Virus record (IMG/VR): IMGVR_UViG_3300025133_009608
Location: 124,001-188,000 of that record
Direction: 5' to 3' (one strand)
Origin: a virus
Length of the DNA stretch: 64,000 nucleotides
Part shown: in pieces, positions 48,047 to 55,474 of the stretch
How positions within the stretch are numbered: position 1 is the first letter of the stretch
Layout: the number at the start of each line of letters is the position of its first letter
Notes under the pieces: generated by a model
The model's input: the letters and a program-made list of their open reading frames with translations, nothing else
Database searches by the model: none
What the model was told of the DNA's origin: nothing
Made by a program: the position numbers and the translations under genes

Positions 48047-48331
48047 CTACTTGCGAGAAGAAACAAAGTCTCGGGAGAAAAAATCTAAATGAAACAATAA
48101 CCCCTCTTGGACCGAGGGAGGGACATTAGATAAAACTTTTTCAAAAGAAACTATTCGATAGTCGTCCTCTCCGCTTGATCTACGGTACCTCTCCCACCAC
48201 AGGACGGAATCATAATCCAAAAATAAACTAAAATTACTTCCAACTATCTTTAGTTGGAAATCTTCCCCAGGTGGATCTTGGAATAACCCAGTTTCAAGCA
48301 AACTATTTACTGTTTTTAGATAGCGCTCCAT
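48047..48331 (-). CDS. Hypothetical protein
   Basis: 94 residues from MERYLKTVNSLLETGLF. Strand-helix pattern ending EGLLFHLDFFSRDF; the 33842 protein ends similarly. Sigma70-like promoter 130 nt upstream. Function unknown. Confidence 0.6.
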   Translation of the reverse strand: MERYLKTVNSLLETGLFQDPPGEDFQLKIVGSNFSLFLDYDSVLWWERYRRSSGEDDYRIVSFEKVLSNVPPSVQEGLLFHLDFFSRDFVSSRK

Positions 48332-48460
48332 ATCCAAAGAGAATAAAGTAGCTGAAAATCAACGTCAGTGGGGCCCAATGAGCATAGGAAGCCAAGAAGC
48401 CAACTGCAGTATACACTATTCAATATACTGAATATAATATGTTTGCTTCCTGTCAAGTAA

Positions 48461-48488
48461 AATATACCGAACTCTTTCGTTTTTTCAA
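48461..48488 (-). promoter_or_regulatory. Sigma70-like promoter
   Basis: TTGAAA and TATATT with 16-bp spacing on the minus strand; flanks match the promoter at 978-1005. An AT-rich near-palindrome follows (about 48420-48436). Confidence 0.58.
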
Positions 48489-48594
48489 GTCGAGATTGGA
48501 AAATAATCAAAAATAATTGTTGAATAGGAATTATTCTTTTGATTTTCAATAACTTTATTTTTAATTAAATTTAGTTAATTTTTTGCCCATACAC

Positions 48595-48711
48595 ATGCGT
48601 ACAATTTCAATCGTGGACGAAGAAAGAAAATTACAACTGCTTGCCGAGGCAGTTTCCTTTTCCGTAATTCTCTCTCTGGTTGCGGCTCTTATCCTATCTA
48701 CAAAAATTTAA
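48595..48711 (+). CDS. Possible micro membrane peptide, plus strand
   Basis: A 38-residue frame (MRTISIVDEERKLQLLAEAV, then a hydrophobic stretch VILSLVAALIL). No ribosome-binding site is visible and the TTTTTGCCC motif is just upstream, so this is weak. Confidence 0.27.
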   Translation: MRTISIVDEERKLQLLAEAVSFSVILSLVAALILSTKI

Positions 48712-48763
48712 GGCAGACCAATGATGGCCCGCCTATTCTTTGAAGGCTCCAATAAATAAATTA

Positions 48764-48967
48764 TCAGAAAATCTTCAAACTGCTCGGGTAAATCTTTTTC
48801 GCCAAAGAGTAAAACCCAGAAGTAAGAACAAAGGAAATTATAAGCTCTACCGTTCCAAACAATGCCTCTCCATTGAAAATCAACGCCACTGCCCCAAGCA
48901 ATCCGACTGCAAAAAACGCAGAAAACAATAGCAAAATCATTCCAACAATTTTTCGGATAAACCCCAT
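48764..48967 (-). CDS. Two-helix membrane protein
   Basis: A 67-residue protein with two hydrophobic helices (IVGMILLLFSAFFAVGLLGA; VELIISFVLTSGFYSL) and basic ends. Holin-like size, function unproven. Confidence 0.62.
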   Translation of the reverse strand: MGFIRKIVGMILLLFSAFFAVGLLGAVALIFNGEALFGTVELIISFVLTSGFYSLAKKIYPSSLKIF

Positions 48968-49005
48968 CGCCTAATCTCCAAGAACTGTTGGGGTGTATCT
49001 GGCTT

Positions 49006-49173
49006 TCATTGTTCTATTCCTTCGATATAGTCCCATTGTTGGGCGCGGGCAGCGTCGTTTTCTTCTTCCGTGCAGTCAATACACAGTGCTGTATTCTTTG
49101 GGCTTGCCATAGCATCTACTTTCTTATATCCACACGACATGCATTTAAATAGTTTTGGTTGTTCGTTACTCAT
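49006..49173 (-). CDS. Zinc-ribbon mini-protein
   Basis: 55 residues: FKCMSCGYKKVDAMASPK, then CIDCTEEEND. Two CxxC pairs make a zinc ribbon. Start overlaps the previous gene's stop (TAATG). A 12-codon frame follows with an ATGA overlap. Confidence 0.62.
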   Translation of the reverse strand: MSNEQPKLFKCMSCGYKKVDAMASPKNTALCIDCTEEENDAARAQQWDYIEGIEQ

Positions 49174-49349
49174 TATTCTAACTCCTGATTGTGGTTGCCG
49201 GAATGCCGCGTGTCAAAAGTATGGTTTTGAGGCCGCGACTTCATATGCTTTCTTGCCTCTTGAATAGTCGAGAACGTCTTTGAAAGCCTCCATGTCCCGT
49301 CTGGAAGCATTTGATATATTTCGCAGCCGCGTCGTTTTAGAATAAGCAT
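49173..49349 (-). CDS. Hypothetical small protein
   Basis: 58 residues from MLILKRRGCEIYQMLPDGTW; GAGGGCGG precedes the ATG. Pattern of a strand pair and helix (STIQEARKHMKS). Promoter 22 nt upstream. Function unknown. Confidence 0.6.
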   Translation of the reverse strand: MLILKRRGCEIYQMLPDGTWRLSKTFSTIQEARKHMKSRPQNHTFDTRHSGNHNQELE

Positions 49350-49371
49350 CTGTCCGCCCTCTTTCATGGAC

Positions 49372-49395
49372 CTATAATGAATCGATCTTATTTAT
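49372..49395 (-). promoter_or_regulatory. Phage promoter (main class) inside a coding end
   Basis: Core AAGATCGATTCATTATAG, 22 nt before the 49349 start. It overlaps the last codons and stop of the 49372-49593 frame, whose last eight codons lie in it. Confidence 0.8.
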
Positions 49396-49593
49396 GGAAG
49401 AAGTGCGCGCGTGTGTAAAGTTTTTGCCCCGAGAGTGCGCGGGGCCGCATAGTTTTTCAAGATCTTCTTGCGCTTTCTGCGCGCAAATATCATATACGTA
49501 TTCTTCATATAGGAAAGAATACTTCTCTATTGTATCCCTGTTCAAGGCATACCCATTATTTTTTAGCCACTCCCCGAATGTAAGAATTTCCAT
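49372..49593 (-). CDS. Hypothetical protein with promoter-encoded C-terminus
   Basis: A 73-residue protein (EILTFGEWLKNNGYALNRDT; FLYEEYVYDICAQKAQEDL). It resembles phage proteins with WLKNNG-type helices. The last residues (SSINKIDSL) are written by the promoter core itself, which also supplies the stop codon. Confidence 0.62.
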   Translation of the reverse strand: MEILTFGEWLKNNGYALNRDTIEKYSFLYEEYVYDICAQKAQEDLEKLCGPAHSRGKNFTHARTSSINKIDSL

Positions 49594-49615
49594 TTACTCT
49601 CCTTCAATTTCTAAA

Positions 49616-49690
49616 TTACAGCACATATGTGGCTACTGCTGCGGAAAATGTAAAGATAGCAAAAAGTACTATCCAAAAAGCTTTATTCAT
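49616..49690 (-). CDS. Micro membrane peptide
   Basis: A 24-residue peptide MNKAFWIVLFAIFTFSAAVA plus a short end; AAGGAGAAAAA before the ATG is a strong SD. It overlaps the upstream gene by 8 nt. Possibly a membrane-active regulator. Confidence 0.55.
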   Translation of the reverse strand: MNKAFWIVLFAIFTFSAAVATYVL

Positions 49691-49919
49691 TTTTTCTCCT
49701 TATGGGGTCAGGGGCACATCGCCTCATCACAATTTCATGGTGAATAATATCAGAGATAGAATAACCCAGAACTACGGATAAATCAAGAAGATCTACTGGC
49801 CCATCGGCCTCCACCTTTTTGATAAAATCTCGCAGAATATCTACAAACTCGCCCTCTATGCGTACGCCCCTGTCCGTAATCTTGGAGTCGCCCATCGGGT
49901 TTCTGGTAAATAATTCCAT
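49683..49919 (-). CDS. Hypothetical protein
   Basis: 78 residues from MELFTRNPMGDSKITDRG. DLLDLSVVLGYSISDIIHHE is a helical segment; acidic otherwise. The frame extends to 50033 but GAGAAG supports this start. Confidence 0.58.
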   Translation of the reverse strand: MELFTRNPMGDSKITDRGVRIEGEFVDILRDFIKKVEADGPVDLLDLSVVLGYSISDIIHHEIVMRRCAPDPIRRKNE

Positions 49920-50342
49920 ATTCATACTTCTCAGTGGTAGATTTGCAAATTTAATTTTATATAAAAGTGATGCAGATGGGTAACAAATTTTTGCGTTACC
50001 TTGACCAAAGGCCAGCAATAGTAATATATGCACCTATCCAATTTATGCAATAAAAAGTGGGTAGTGCCGCCGACGTTTCTCCGGTTCTTATATATTCCTT
50101 CGCCACAGGCACCCATGCACGAGCCTCTACTACCTGCTCCACCAATATATAAAATATACCTCCACGCCAAACGGCTTCGGGGCTACCCGCACCGACCCAC
50201 TTATGGCAGGGCATACCAGCTTTTTTTACGGAAACTATCCCGCTTCTTCATGGGTAGCTCGCCACACCCACTATCCGAGGTCAGTCGGAACGTACTATTA
50301 TTTTATTTTTTCCTTAATTATAATCTATTTCAACGCCTGTAT
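49920..50342. other. Unassigned 420-bp region
   Basis: No gene is firmly supported. A 72-codon minus frame (49996-50214, beginning MPCHKWVGAGSPEAVWRG) exists but lacks a ribosome-binding site. Short palindromes and an AT-rich stretch near 50300 suggest a promoter or structured RNA. Confidence 0.4.
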
Positions 50343-50576
50343 TTAAGACATTGCCCTCAAAAGTGCGCGATCATTCTCGGCCTCGATAGGCTCGTCCACA
50401 TCCGCCTGACCATAGCCTGTAAGGATTTCTGGGCGATAACAACTGAGCTTGACCTCTTCGCAGTCCTCGCACACTCGGCATAGGTAGATTCCTTGTGCGT
50501 CATATTCTGGCCAAACGGTTTTGGTTGATTCGGCCTCTGTTTTTTCGCACCAATGGGTGATCTCATCCATTTTCAT
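50343..50576 (-). CDS. Conserved small Cys protein
   Basis: 77 residues from MKMDEITHWCEKTEAES; AAGGAG 6 nt before the ATG. GIYLCRVCEDCEEVKLSCYR and LTGYGQADVDEPIEAE match a widespread small phage/proteobacterial family of unknown function (recalled). Zinc site CxxCxxC. Confidence 0.76.
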   Translation of the reverse strand: MKMDEITHWCEKTEAESTKTVWPEYDAQGIYLCRVCEDCEEVKLSCYRPEILTGYGQADVDEPIEAENDRALLRAMS

Positions 50577-50577
50577 C

Positions 50578-50907
50578 TCATTCTCCTTCATATCTTTCAT
50601 GGCCCAACTGAATGTCCCCAGAGCAAAGCCCAAGACAGACCTCCAACATCTCAAGTCCGAGATCTTCAGTGTCAACTGGAATCCCCCAGTTTACCTGACG
50701 GCCAGGAAGCACCTTGACGAAGATCCCGCTATTCGGAGTATCGCCCATAATATGAAAAGTTGTTTCATGGCCCTTCGGAATCGTAACGGTGATTCGGCCG
50801 CCATCGTCGTCCTTTACATAGGTGAGGCCATTCCGAGCAAACTGAAGTCTCGACTTAGAATATCCAATCTTCCTCATTCGTGCAAAAAACTGTCGTCGCG
50901 TAAGCAT
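50578..50907 (-). CDS. Hypothetical protein
   Basis: A 109-residue protein (FARMRKIGYSKSRLQFARNG; ITVTIPKGHETTFHIMGD) with strand-rich centre; promoter 45 nt upstream. Function unknown. Confidence 0.65.
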   Translation of the reverse strand: MLTRRQFFARMRKIGYSKSRLQFARNGLTYVKDDDGGRITVTIPKGHETTFHIMGDTPNSGIFVKVLPGRQVNWGIPVDTEDLGLEMLEVCLGLCSGDIQLGHERYEGE

Positions 50908-50952
50908 AATCTCATTCTCCTTTTCGGGCCTGTTTGTCTTCCCTTCACTTTA

Positions 50953-50976
50953 CTATAATGAATCGATCTTATTTAT
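50953..50976 (-). promoter_or_regulatory. Phage promoter (main class)
   Basis: AAGATCGATTCATTATAG core, 45 nt before the 50907 start. A TTTTTGCCCAA motif lies about 45 bp further upstream. Confidence 0.82.
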
Positions 50977-51066
50977 CGAGCTTTTGTTGGTCGCTCATGC
51001 CACGATACAGAAGGGCGTAAAGTTTTTGCCCAAGGATATGAAAAAGGATATGAAAGAAGCCCCGTT

Positions 51067-51092
51067 GAAGCCGCCCGTTTTTGGGCGGCTTC
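51067..51092 (-). terminator. Hairpin terminator
   Basis: GAAGCCGCCC/GGGCGGCTTC stem, 10 bp, just below the stop of the 51107 gene. Confidence 0.7.
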
Positions 51093-51106
51093 TTGGCGCG
51101 TCCGCC

Positions 51107-51535
51107 CTACTCGGCAGACCATTCGGCGCGATTCAAACGAGCCTTACCCTTTCGAACCTTATTCGGAAGCCCCTGAGCAAGATCGAGTTGCAGGCTCTTT
51201 AGCTCATTCTTCATGTAGGCTACGGTTGTTTCAAGCTCATCGCCGATTGGCCTTCCGTTGCTCATGGCATCTTTCGCAGACTTGATAATCAAATCTCGGA
51301 TGCCATCACGCTGAAACCCTGCACGATGGAGCGCAACGACCATTGTGGCGAGAAGCGGAATGGAAGTTGTGGGAACATATTGTTCGTCCTCTGAAACCAA
51401 AAGCTCTCCACTCAATGTAACGGTGAATGGCTCAACGGTATAAAGACCAGCAGCAGGAGTCGCACTCTTAGCTTCCTTGGCAGAAGCCTTTGAGAGAATA
51501 ACGAGTTGCTCGGGCGAAAGGGATGACAGTGACAT
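51107..51535 (-). CDS. Hypothetical protein
   Basis: A 142-residue protein: strand region LYTVEPFTVTLSGELLVSE, then helices (LLATMVVALHRAGFQRDGI; TVAYMKNELKSLQLDLAQ). Own promoter 52 nt upstream and terminator downstream. Function unknown. Confidence 0.68.
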   Translation of the reverse strand: MSLSSLSPEQLVILSKASAKEAKSATPAAGLYTVEPFTVTLSGELLVSEDEQYVPTTSIPLLATMVVALHRAGFQRDGIRDLIIKSAKDAMSNGRPIGDELETTVAYMKNELKSLQLDLAQGLPNKVRKGKARLNRAEWSAE

Positions 51536-51587
51536 TTTATTTCCGTTCTTTGGAGGGTAGTAGTGAGGGGATTATCCCTTCATATCT

Positions 51588-51611
51588 CTATAATGAATCG
51601 ATCTTATTTAT
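51588..51611 (-). promoter_or_regulatory. Phage promoter (main class)
   Basis: AAGATCGATTCATTATAG core, 52 nt before the 51535 start. Confidence 0.82.
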
Positions 51612-51807
51612 CAAGAGTTGCTGGCTTTAGGTATCCTATCTCTCGCAGGTAATCATAAGCATCGGCCATTGTTGCTCTAAAATGCTCAGTCCTATGTTCA
51701 GACGGGCAATCCTCGTCTGCCTGACCGCACATCGCGACCAATCGATCTGCTAGTTGTTTATTTTGATCTTTTAGATCTTCAATAACTGTACTTGTACTAA
51801 CTGGCAT
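51604..51807 (-). CDS. Hypothetical protein
   Basis: A 67-residue helical protein (VIEDLKDQNKQLADRLVAM, coiled-coil-like; AYDYLREIGYLKPATLDK). Its 3' end runs into the next promoter core, which supplies the stop. Function unknown. Confidence 0.6.
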   Translation of the reverse strand: MPVSTSTVIEDLKDQNKQLADRLVAMCGQADEDCPSEHRTEHFRATMADAYDYLREIGYLKPATLDK

Positions 51808-51857
51808 GGCAATGTCTCCTCTGGCCGAAGACGGGCATTCCGTCTCCTTTCATGTTT

Positions 51858-51881
51858 CTATAACGAATCGATCTTATTTAT
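51858..51881 (-). promoter_or_regulatory. Phage promoter (main class)
   Basis: Core ends CGATTCGTTATAG (one change from consensus), 50 nt before the 51807 start. Confidence 0.76.
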
Positions 51882-51908
51882 CGAGCAAACCCGCCCCAAG
51901 GTGGGAAG

Positions 51909-51938
51909 AACCCCTCTTTGCACGTGCAAAGAGGGGTT
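51909..51938 (-). terminator. Palindromic hairpin terminator
   Basis: AACCCCTCTTTGCACGTGCA palindrome, perfect 15-bp arms, just downstream of paralogue 3. No T-run. Confidence 0.62.
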
Positions 51939-51949
51939 GGCAATATTGA

Positions 51950-52369
51950 CTACTCCTGTGGAGCCAGTCGTTCCGCTGCCGCCTCGACCGCCTCAAGGGT
52001 TCCTCGCAAGAGTTGGGCAACATCGGAAAACTCCGCCGAGTTTACCTTGGCTGGCTTGGCACCCTTCCCGCTCTTGACACGAAACGTGATCACGCCGTTA
52101 TCCATAGCGATAGTCCGACGAACAGTATCCGCAGGAGAAAGGTTCTCTTCTGCCTGTTCCTCGATTCCATTTTTGGCAACCTCCTCAAGAGCCGTAACGT
52201 ATTCGGCATAATCGGCAACAGCCATAGACTGCGCTCCAGAACCCTTGCCGCGATTCGTTGCAAACGAAACGATCGGAGTCCCATCATCGCTGAGCGAAAC
52301 GCTCATCGTCTCCCGAATAATCTGAACGGAAGATTCGACCTTTTGATCATTAAACAGCGAAATAGACAT
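51950..52369 (-). CDS. Internally duplicated small phage protein, paralogue 3
   Basis: A 139-residue protein from MSISLFNDQKVESSVQ; ATGGAG ahead of the ATG. Same two-repeat layout (RETMSVSLSDDGTPIVSFAT; RRTIAMDNGVITFRVKSGKG). Minus strand, unlike its two relatives. Promoter 89 nt upstream. Confidence 0.85.
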   Translation of the reverse strand: MSISLFNDQKVESSVQIIRETMSVSLSDDGTPIVSFATNRGKGSGAQSMAVADYAEYVTALEEVAKNGIEEQAEENLSPADTVRRTIAMDNGVITFRVKSGKGAKPAKVNSAEFSDVAQLLRGTLEAVEAAAERLAPQE

Positions 52370-52458
52370 AATATTCTCCATTGTGGGGAAACTGGTCGTC
52401 CCACGTATCGCCCGTGATGGGCTGCGTTCGGGAGGCATCTTGCGCCCCTTACACTTAC

Positions 52459-52482
52459 CTATAATGAATCGATCTTATTTAT
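52459..52482 (-). promoter_or_regulatory. Phage promoter (main class)
   Basis: AAGATCGATTCATTATAG core, 89 nt before paralogue 3. Confidence 0.82.
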
Positions 52483-52587
52483 GGAAGTTTTCTCGGCCAT
52501 CGACACTATGCTAAAAATGAAAATCTTTTGCCCAAATCTGAAAACAAGACTAAGCCGCACCTCAGATTTGGGCATCACTCTAATGGA

Positions 52588-52755
52588 CTATTCCTCAACG
52601 CTGCATACTGTCACGGGTCGGCTACCACTCAGCAGTATCCGTAGATCGCGAATGATAAACGATAATGCAATAACCATATCCCTTTCCATATTCCACTTTG
52701 CACTATTCATTCGTAACTCATACCTCTCTATTAGATTTTCGATATCTTTTTCCAC
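52588..52755 (-). CDS. Small helical protein (GTG start)
   Basis: 55 residues: MEKDIENLIERYELRMNSAK, then MVIALSFIIRDLRILLSG. GGGGGAAT upstream of the GTG. Promoter 32 nt upstream. Function unknown. Confidence 0.58.
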   Translation of the reverse strand: MEKDIENLIERYELRMNSAKWNMERDMVIALSFIIRDLRILLSGSRPVTVCSVEE

Positions 52756-52787
52756 TTCTAATTCCCCCTTGTCTTTATAGCATTTTT

Positions 52788-52811
52788 TTATAATAAATCG
52801 ATCTTATTTGT
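52788..52811 (-). promoter_or_regulatory. Phage promoter (main class)
   Basis: AAGATCGATTTATTATAA core, 32 nt before the 52755 gene. Confidence 0.78.
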
Positions 52812-52843
52812 CGAAACAACCTCGGAGCCTACGGCGGGCAATG

Positions 52844-52871
52844 CCTTGAGCTTTGGCTCCAAAGCTCAAGG
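52844..52871 (-). terminator. Hairpin terminator
   Basis: CCTTGAGCTTTG/CAAAGCTCAAGG, 12-bp stem, after the 52884 gene. Confidence 0.6.
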
Positions 52872-52883
52872 CGGCACCTATCT

Positions 52884-53078
52884 CTACTTGAGCGGCAAAT
52901 CTTCCCCGCGAAACAGAGTATCAATCTGTTCGTCGGTGTATTTGATGGTCTTATCGGGACGGTCATCGGCCCAAGAGAAGGTTAGGCCTTCTTTGAGCAT
53001 CCGACGCACATTTTCCCGCATCCCTGCCGTGGCCTTAGACCAGGGGATAGGCTTTCTATCCTTCTTGTTATCTTCCAT
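52884..53078 (-). CDS. Hypothetical protein
   Basis: A 64-residue protein (MEDNKKDRKPIPWSKATAGM; RRMLKEGLTFSWADDRPDKT; YTDEQIDTLFRGE). No promoter core recognised upstream. Function unknown. Confidence 0.6.
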   Translation of the reverse strand: MEDNKKDRKPIPWSKATAGMRENVRRMLKEGLTFSWADDRPDKTIKYTDEQIDTLFRGEDLPLK

Positions 53079-53197
53079 GTGTGTTTCCTTTGGCTGATTG
53101 GCGCGACCAACCCTCGCGCTGGGCTAACTGACTCCTTCAGCCTTAGGGTTCCGTGGCAAAATCGGAACAGCAAGGCCTTGTCATAATAATCGGTGTT

Positions 53198-53749
53198 TCA
53201 TTCTTCCTCCATTAGTTCGAAAAACTCATCGTCAGCCGCATCAAGAATCTCATCTTGCGTTCGATAAAGAGGGTGAGCCTCGACGCTCCTTAGAATGATT
53301 GGCCGAATCGCATCACCCGCAACTCCGCCGCGCAGTGGAGTGAAGTCTGCCCAGACATCCCCCGTCAATAGGTTTAGCGATTCTGGCCCACTCTCAAAAA
53401 GGTGTTCGCGCATCATACAGACGGTAGACACGGCAACATGAAACTCGCCCATCCTAAGAAACTCAAGAGCAGTTATCGCCCATGGCACTACGTCATCGCT
53501 ACCGTATGGGGTGTTTATCCAGCAGGTTAGCTCTCTCGCCAATCGTTCATCGTGCGGAGTCTGGAGATCCAAGCGTAGATTTTCCAAATCACGCAACAGG
53601 ACTTGCTCGGCCTTCCCAGAGATGATCCACGATTTCATAAAATCTGGCCCCTTATCGAGAAGGTCTTGGTGGATGCCTCGGCTAAAGGCGGCTCTCTCTG
53701 CGAGATAATCCTCAAGTTGGGCTGGGGTGAATAGTTTTTGATTAGTCAT
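53198..53749 (-). CDS. Hypothetical protein
   Basis: 183 residues from MTNQKLFTPAQLEDYLAERA; AAGGAAGG ahead of ATG. Helical N-terminus, then AITALEFLRMGEFHVAVSTV. Upstream lies a set of repeats that may be a divergent promoter array. Function unknown. Confidence 0.66.
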   Translation of the reverse strand: MTNQKLFTPAQLEDYLAERAAFSRGIHQDLLDKGPDFMKSWIISGKAEQVLLRDLENLRLDLQTPHDERLARELTCWINTPYGSDDVVPWAITALEFLRMGEFHVAVSTVCMMREHLFESGPESLNLLTGDVWADFTPLRGGVAGDAIRPIILRSVEAHPLYRTQDEILDAADDEFFELMEEE

Positions 53750-53794
53750 ATTTTCCTTCCTTCTGCTATTATAACGATCCAACGACTCGTTCAC

Positions 53795-53831
53795 GGACAA
53801 CAAATCTGAGATTTATTTTGAACGCCTCGCC
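53795..53831. repeat. 37-bp direct repeat, copy 1 (promoter-like)
   Basis: Identical to 53901-53937. Minus strand reads CAAAATAAATCTCAGATTTG, a possible relative of the promoter family. Confidence 0.75.
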
Positions 53832-53900
53832 GCGAGGTCTGGGACTATTGGCGGTAACTCGCCTTCCCTACTATTATAGACGACAAGAATGGCCGCTGGC

Positions 53901-53937
53901 GGACAACAAATCTGAGATTTATTTTGAACGCCTCGCC
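53901..53937. repeat. 37-bp direct repeat, copy 2
   Basis: Second identical copy. A partial third (GGGACAACGAATC-A-rich) is at 53975-54000. The 418 bp between 53750 and 54167 hold no supportable gene apart from these. Confidence 0.75.
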
Positions 53938-54167
53938 ATGGCCTCCATCATAACAACGAGGCACAGCCCACTCAGGGACAACGAATCAAAAATAAATCGA
54001 CTATTGAAGTTTTTTCTTCAGCACAATGGCGATATAGCAAGACAATGCAGATAATACATTTAATGCCATCAAGCCCCGATCGCCGAGAATAAAAGTTGAT
54101 ACAATAAATAATAATACATTTATTATAATAAATGTTTCAAATAAATGTATGAAAAGTTTTTGCCCCA

Positions 54168-54473
54168 TTATAGGCACTCATCTCTTCGGGCATCGGAGTA
54201 AAGCCCCGCAACCGATGACGCCAACTCGTTCTCTTCTTGAATCCATATTGAATAACCTCGTCGATATTCTTCGATGTCAATGGTTCCATTTTGAAACTGT
54301 AAAACTTTTGCCCTATACTCAGTACGGGCATCATCACGGAGTTCTTGTATTTCTAAGATTTTGCCCACCACAGAATAACAATCTCTATTAGAGATTATCA
54401 GCCAACCAAGCCATGTAGCAGGAGATAGAAAGATAATGGTAATAATAAACGCCATTATCTTTCTATTGTCCAC
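54168..54473 (-). CDS. Membrane-anchored protein
   Basis: About 101 residues from a GTG with GGGAG 5 nt upstream. N-terminal helix MAFIITIIFLSPATWLGWLI, then a charged helical part (EYRAKVLQFQNGTIDIEEYR). Spanin-like topology; unproven. It contains one TTTTGCCC copy within its coding part. Confidence 0.58.
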   Translation of the reverse strand: MDNRKIMAFIITIIFLSPATWLGWLIISNRDCYSVVGKILEIQELRDDARTEYRAKVLQFQNGTIDIEEYRRGYSIWIQEENELASSVAGLYSDARRDECL

Positions 54474-54559
54474 ACGCACTCCCGCTCACTATATGCAAAT
54501 ATAGTAGCATGGATTTTCAATAGTCCAGTTTGAATCTACTATTTTTAGAAACTGAACCG

Positions 54560-54763
54560 ATGGAAGAGGATATAAAAAAACTAAAATCTGGAGACACTGT
54601 TGAAATAAAGTGCAAAACAGGACTGTACAGAATCGTGAAGATAATCACTACTGATGGTCACAACTTTACCTCAAAGATATCTACCAGTGGGCCCAAGAAA
54701 ATATCATTTATCGCAGATGATATTACAAGAATCATTGGCAAATCAAAATGTCGTTGTCATTAG
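54560..54763 (+). CDS. Small plus-strand protein
   Basis: 67 residues from MEEDIKKLKSGDTVEIKCK, a small beta-barrel-like protein with late cysteines (KSKCRCH). It converges on the 54760 gene. Start uncertain. Confidence 0.5.
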   Translation: MEEDIKKLKSGDTVEIKCKTGLYRIVKIITTDGHNFTSKISTSGPKKISFIADDITRIIGKSKCRCH

Positions 54764-54945
54764 TTTTGATGCATTATTAGTTCTTCGTGTTTATTTTTAT
54801 ACTCAACAATAAGATTTCTTGCTTCCTCTGCTTCTTCCTCAGATAGGTATACTTTATTTTTTATCCCATCCTTATATTGATAACGGAATCCATCTTTGGC
54901 AATCTGTTCATATTTGGCAGCTAAATCTAAATAATCAATAATCAT
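54760..54945 (-). CDS. Hypothetical protein
   Basis: A 61-residue helical acidic protein (IIDYLDLAAKYEQIAKDGF; EEEAEEARNLIVEYKNKH). Overlaps the gene upstream by 4 nt. Confidence 0.6.
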   Translation of the reverse strand: MIIDYLDLAAKYEQIAKDGFRYQYKDGIKNKVYLSEEEAEEARNLIVEYKNKHEELIMHQN

Positions 54946-55181
54946 TGTTCTCCTCTCTTGTACTGGGCCATACAGCCGATATATTCCTTTGTAGTATAGT
55001 GATCTACAACAAAGCCGCTGGAGAGTAATGCGTTTTCAAGATTTTCTGAGATTTTATATTGCCAATACATGCTCGGCCTACCCGCGCGCGCGCAGAACTC
55101 CGCATTTCGGATCATAGTTCTGTCCTTGTCGGCCGAAGCCATATAGGTAACGACAAGGTCTCTAATAAATCTTGAATACAT
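54942..55181 (-). CDS. Hypothetical protein
   Basis: 79 residues from MYSRFIRDLVVTYMASADKD; GGAGGG ahead of ATG. Helical, then a strand pair (FVVDHYTTKEYIG). Function unknown. Confidence 0.6.
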   Translation of the reverse strand: MYSRFIRDLVVTYMASADKDRTMIRNAEFCARAGRPSMYWQYKISENLENALLSSGFVVDHYTTKEYIGCMAQYKRGEQ

Positions 55182-55197
55182 TTCACCCTCCACCAAT

Positions 55198-55221
55198 AAC
55201 TTTCATATCGATCTTATTTAT
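55198..55221 (-). promoter_or_regulatory. Degenerate phage promoter
   Basis: Keeps AAGATCGAT but loses the TTATTATAG half; 16 nt before the 55181 start. Confidence 0.35.
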
Positions 55222-55293
55222 CGAAAAGTTGGATTGCCCGCTGTCCGTAAAAAATATTACGATCTGGGCAAAAGTTTTGCGCATGTAAATAAA

Positions 55294-55377
55294 GGCACCC
55301 AGCGGTCAAGTGGGTGCCGTTTTTTCTAAAGCCATTCATTGGCTCACCATACGCGCTTGACCGCGTATGGGTTTTTT
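55294..55377 (+). ncRNA. Tandem terminator hairpins with complementary loops
   Basis: Two hairpins, GGCACCCA/TGGGTGCC (55294-55318) and CCATACGCG/CGCGTATGG (55347-55370), each followed by T6 on the plus strand. Loop 1 holds GTCAAG and loop 2 CTTGAC, so a kissing interaction is possible. Could end a plus-strand small RNA, or act as attenuator. No promoter is identified. Confidence 0.5.
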
Positions 55378-55474
55378 ATCTTTAGACGGCGGGTAGCGTA
55401 ACCGAGATTTGGGGGAGGTGCACAATAAGCTACCGCCCGATTTGTCTTGCCGCCCCGCCATCTAAAAAATAACT

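Noticed and set aside
54299-54313. TTTTGCCC copy inside the 54168 gene
   Set aside because: Coding sequence explains it; only intergenic copies are counted as evidence for the motif.
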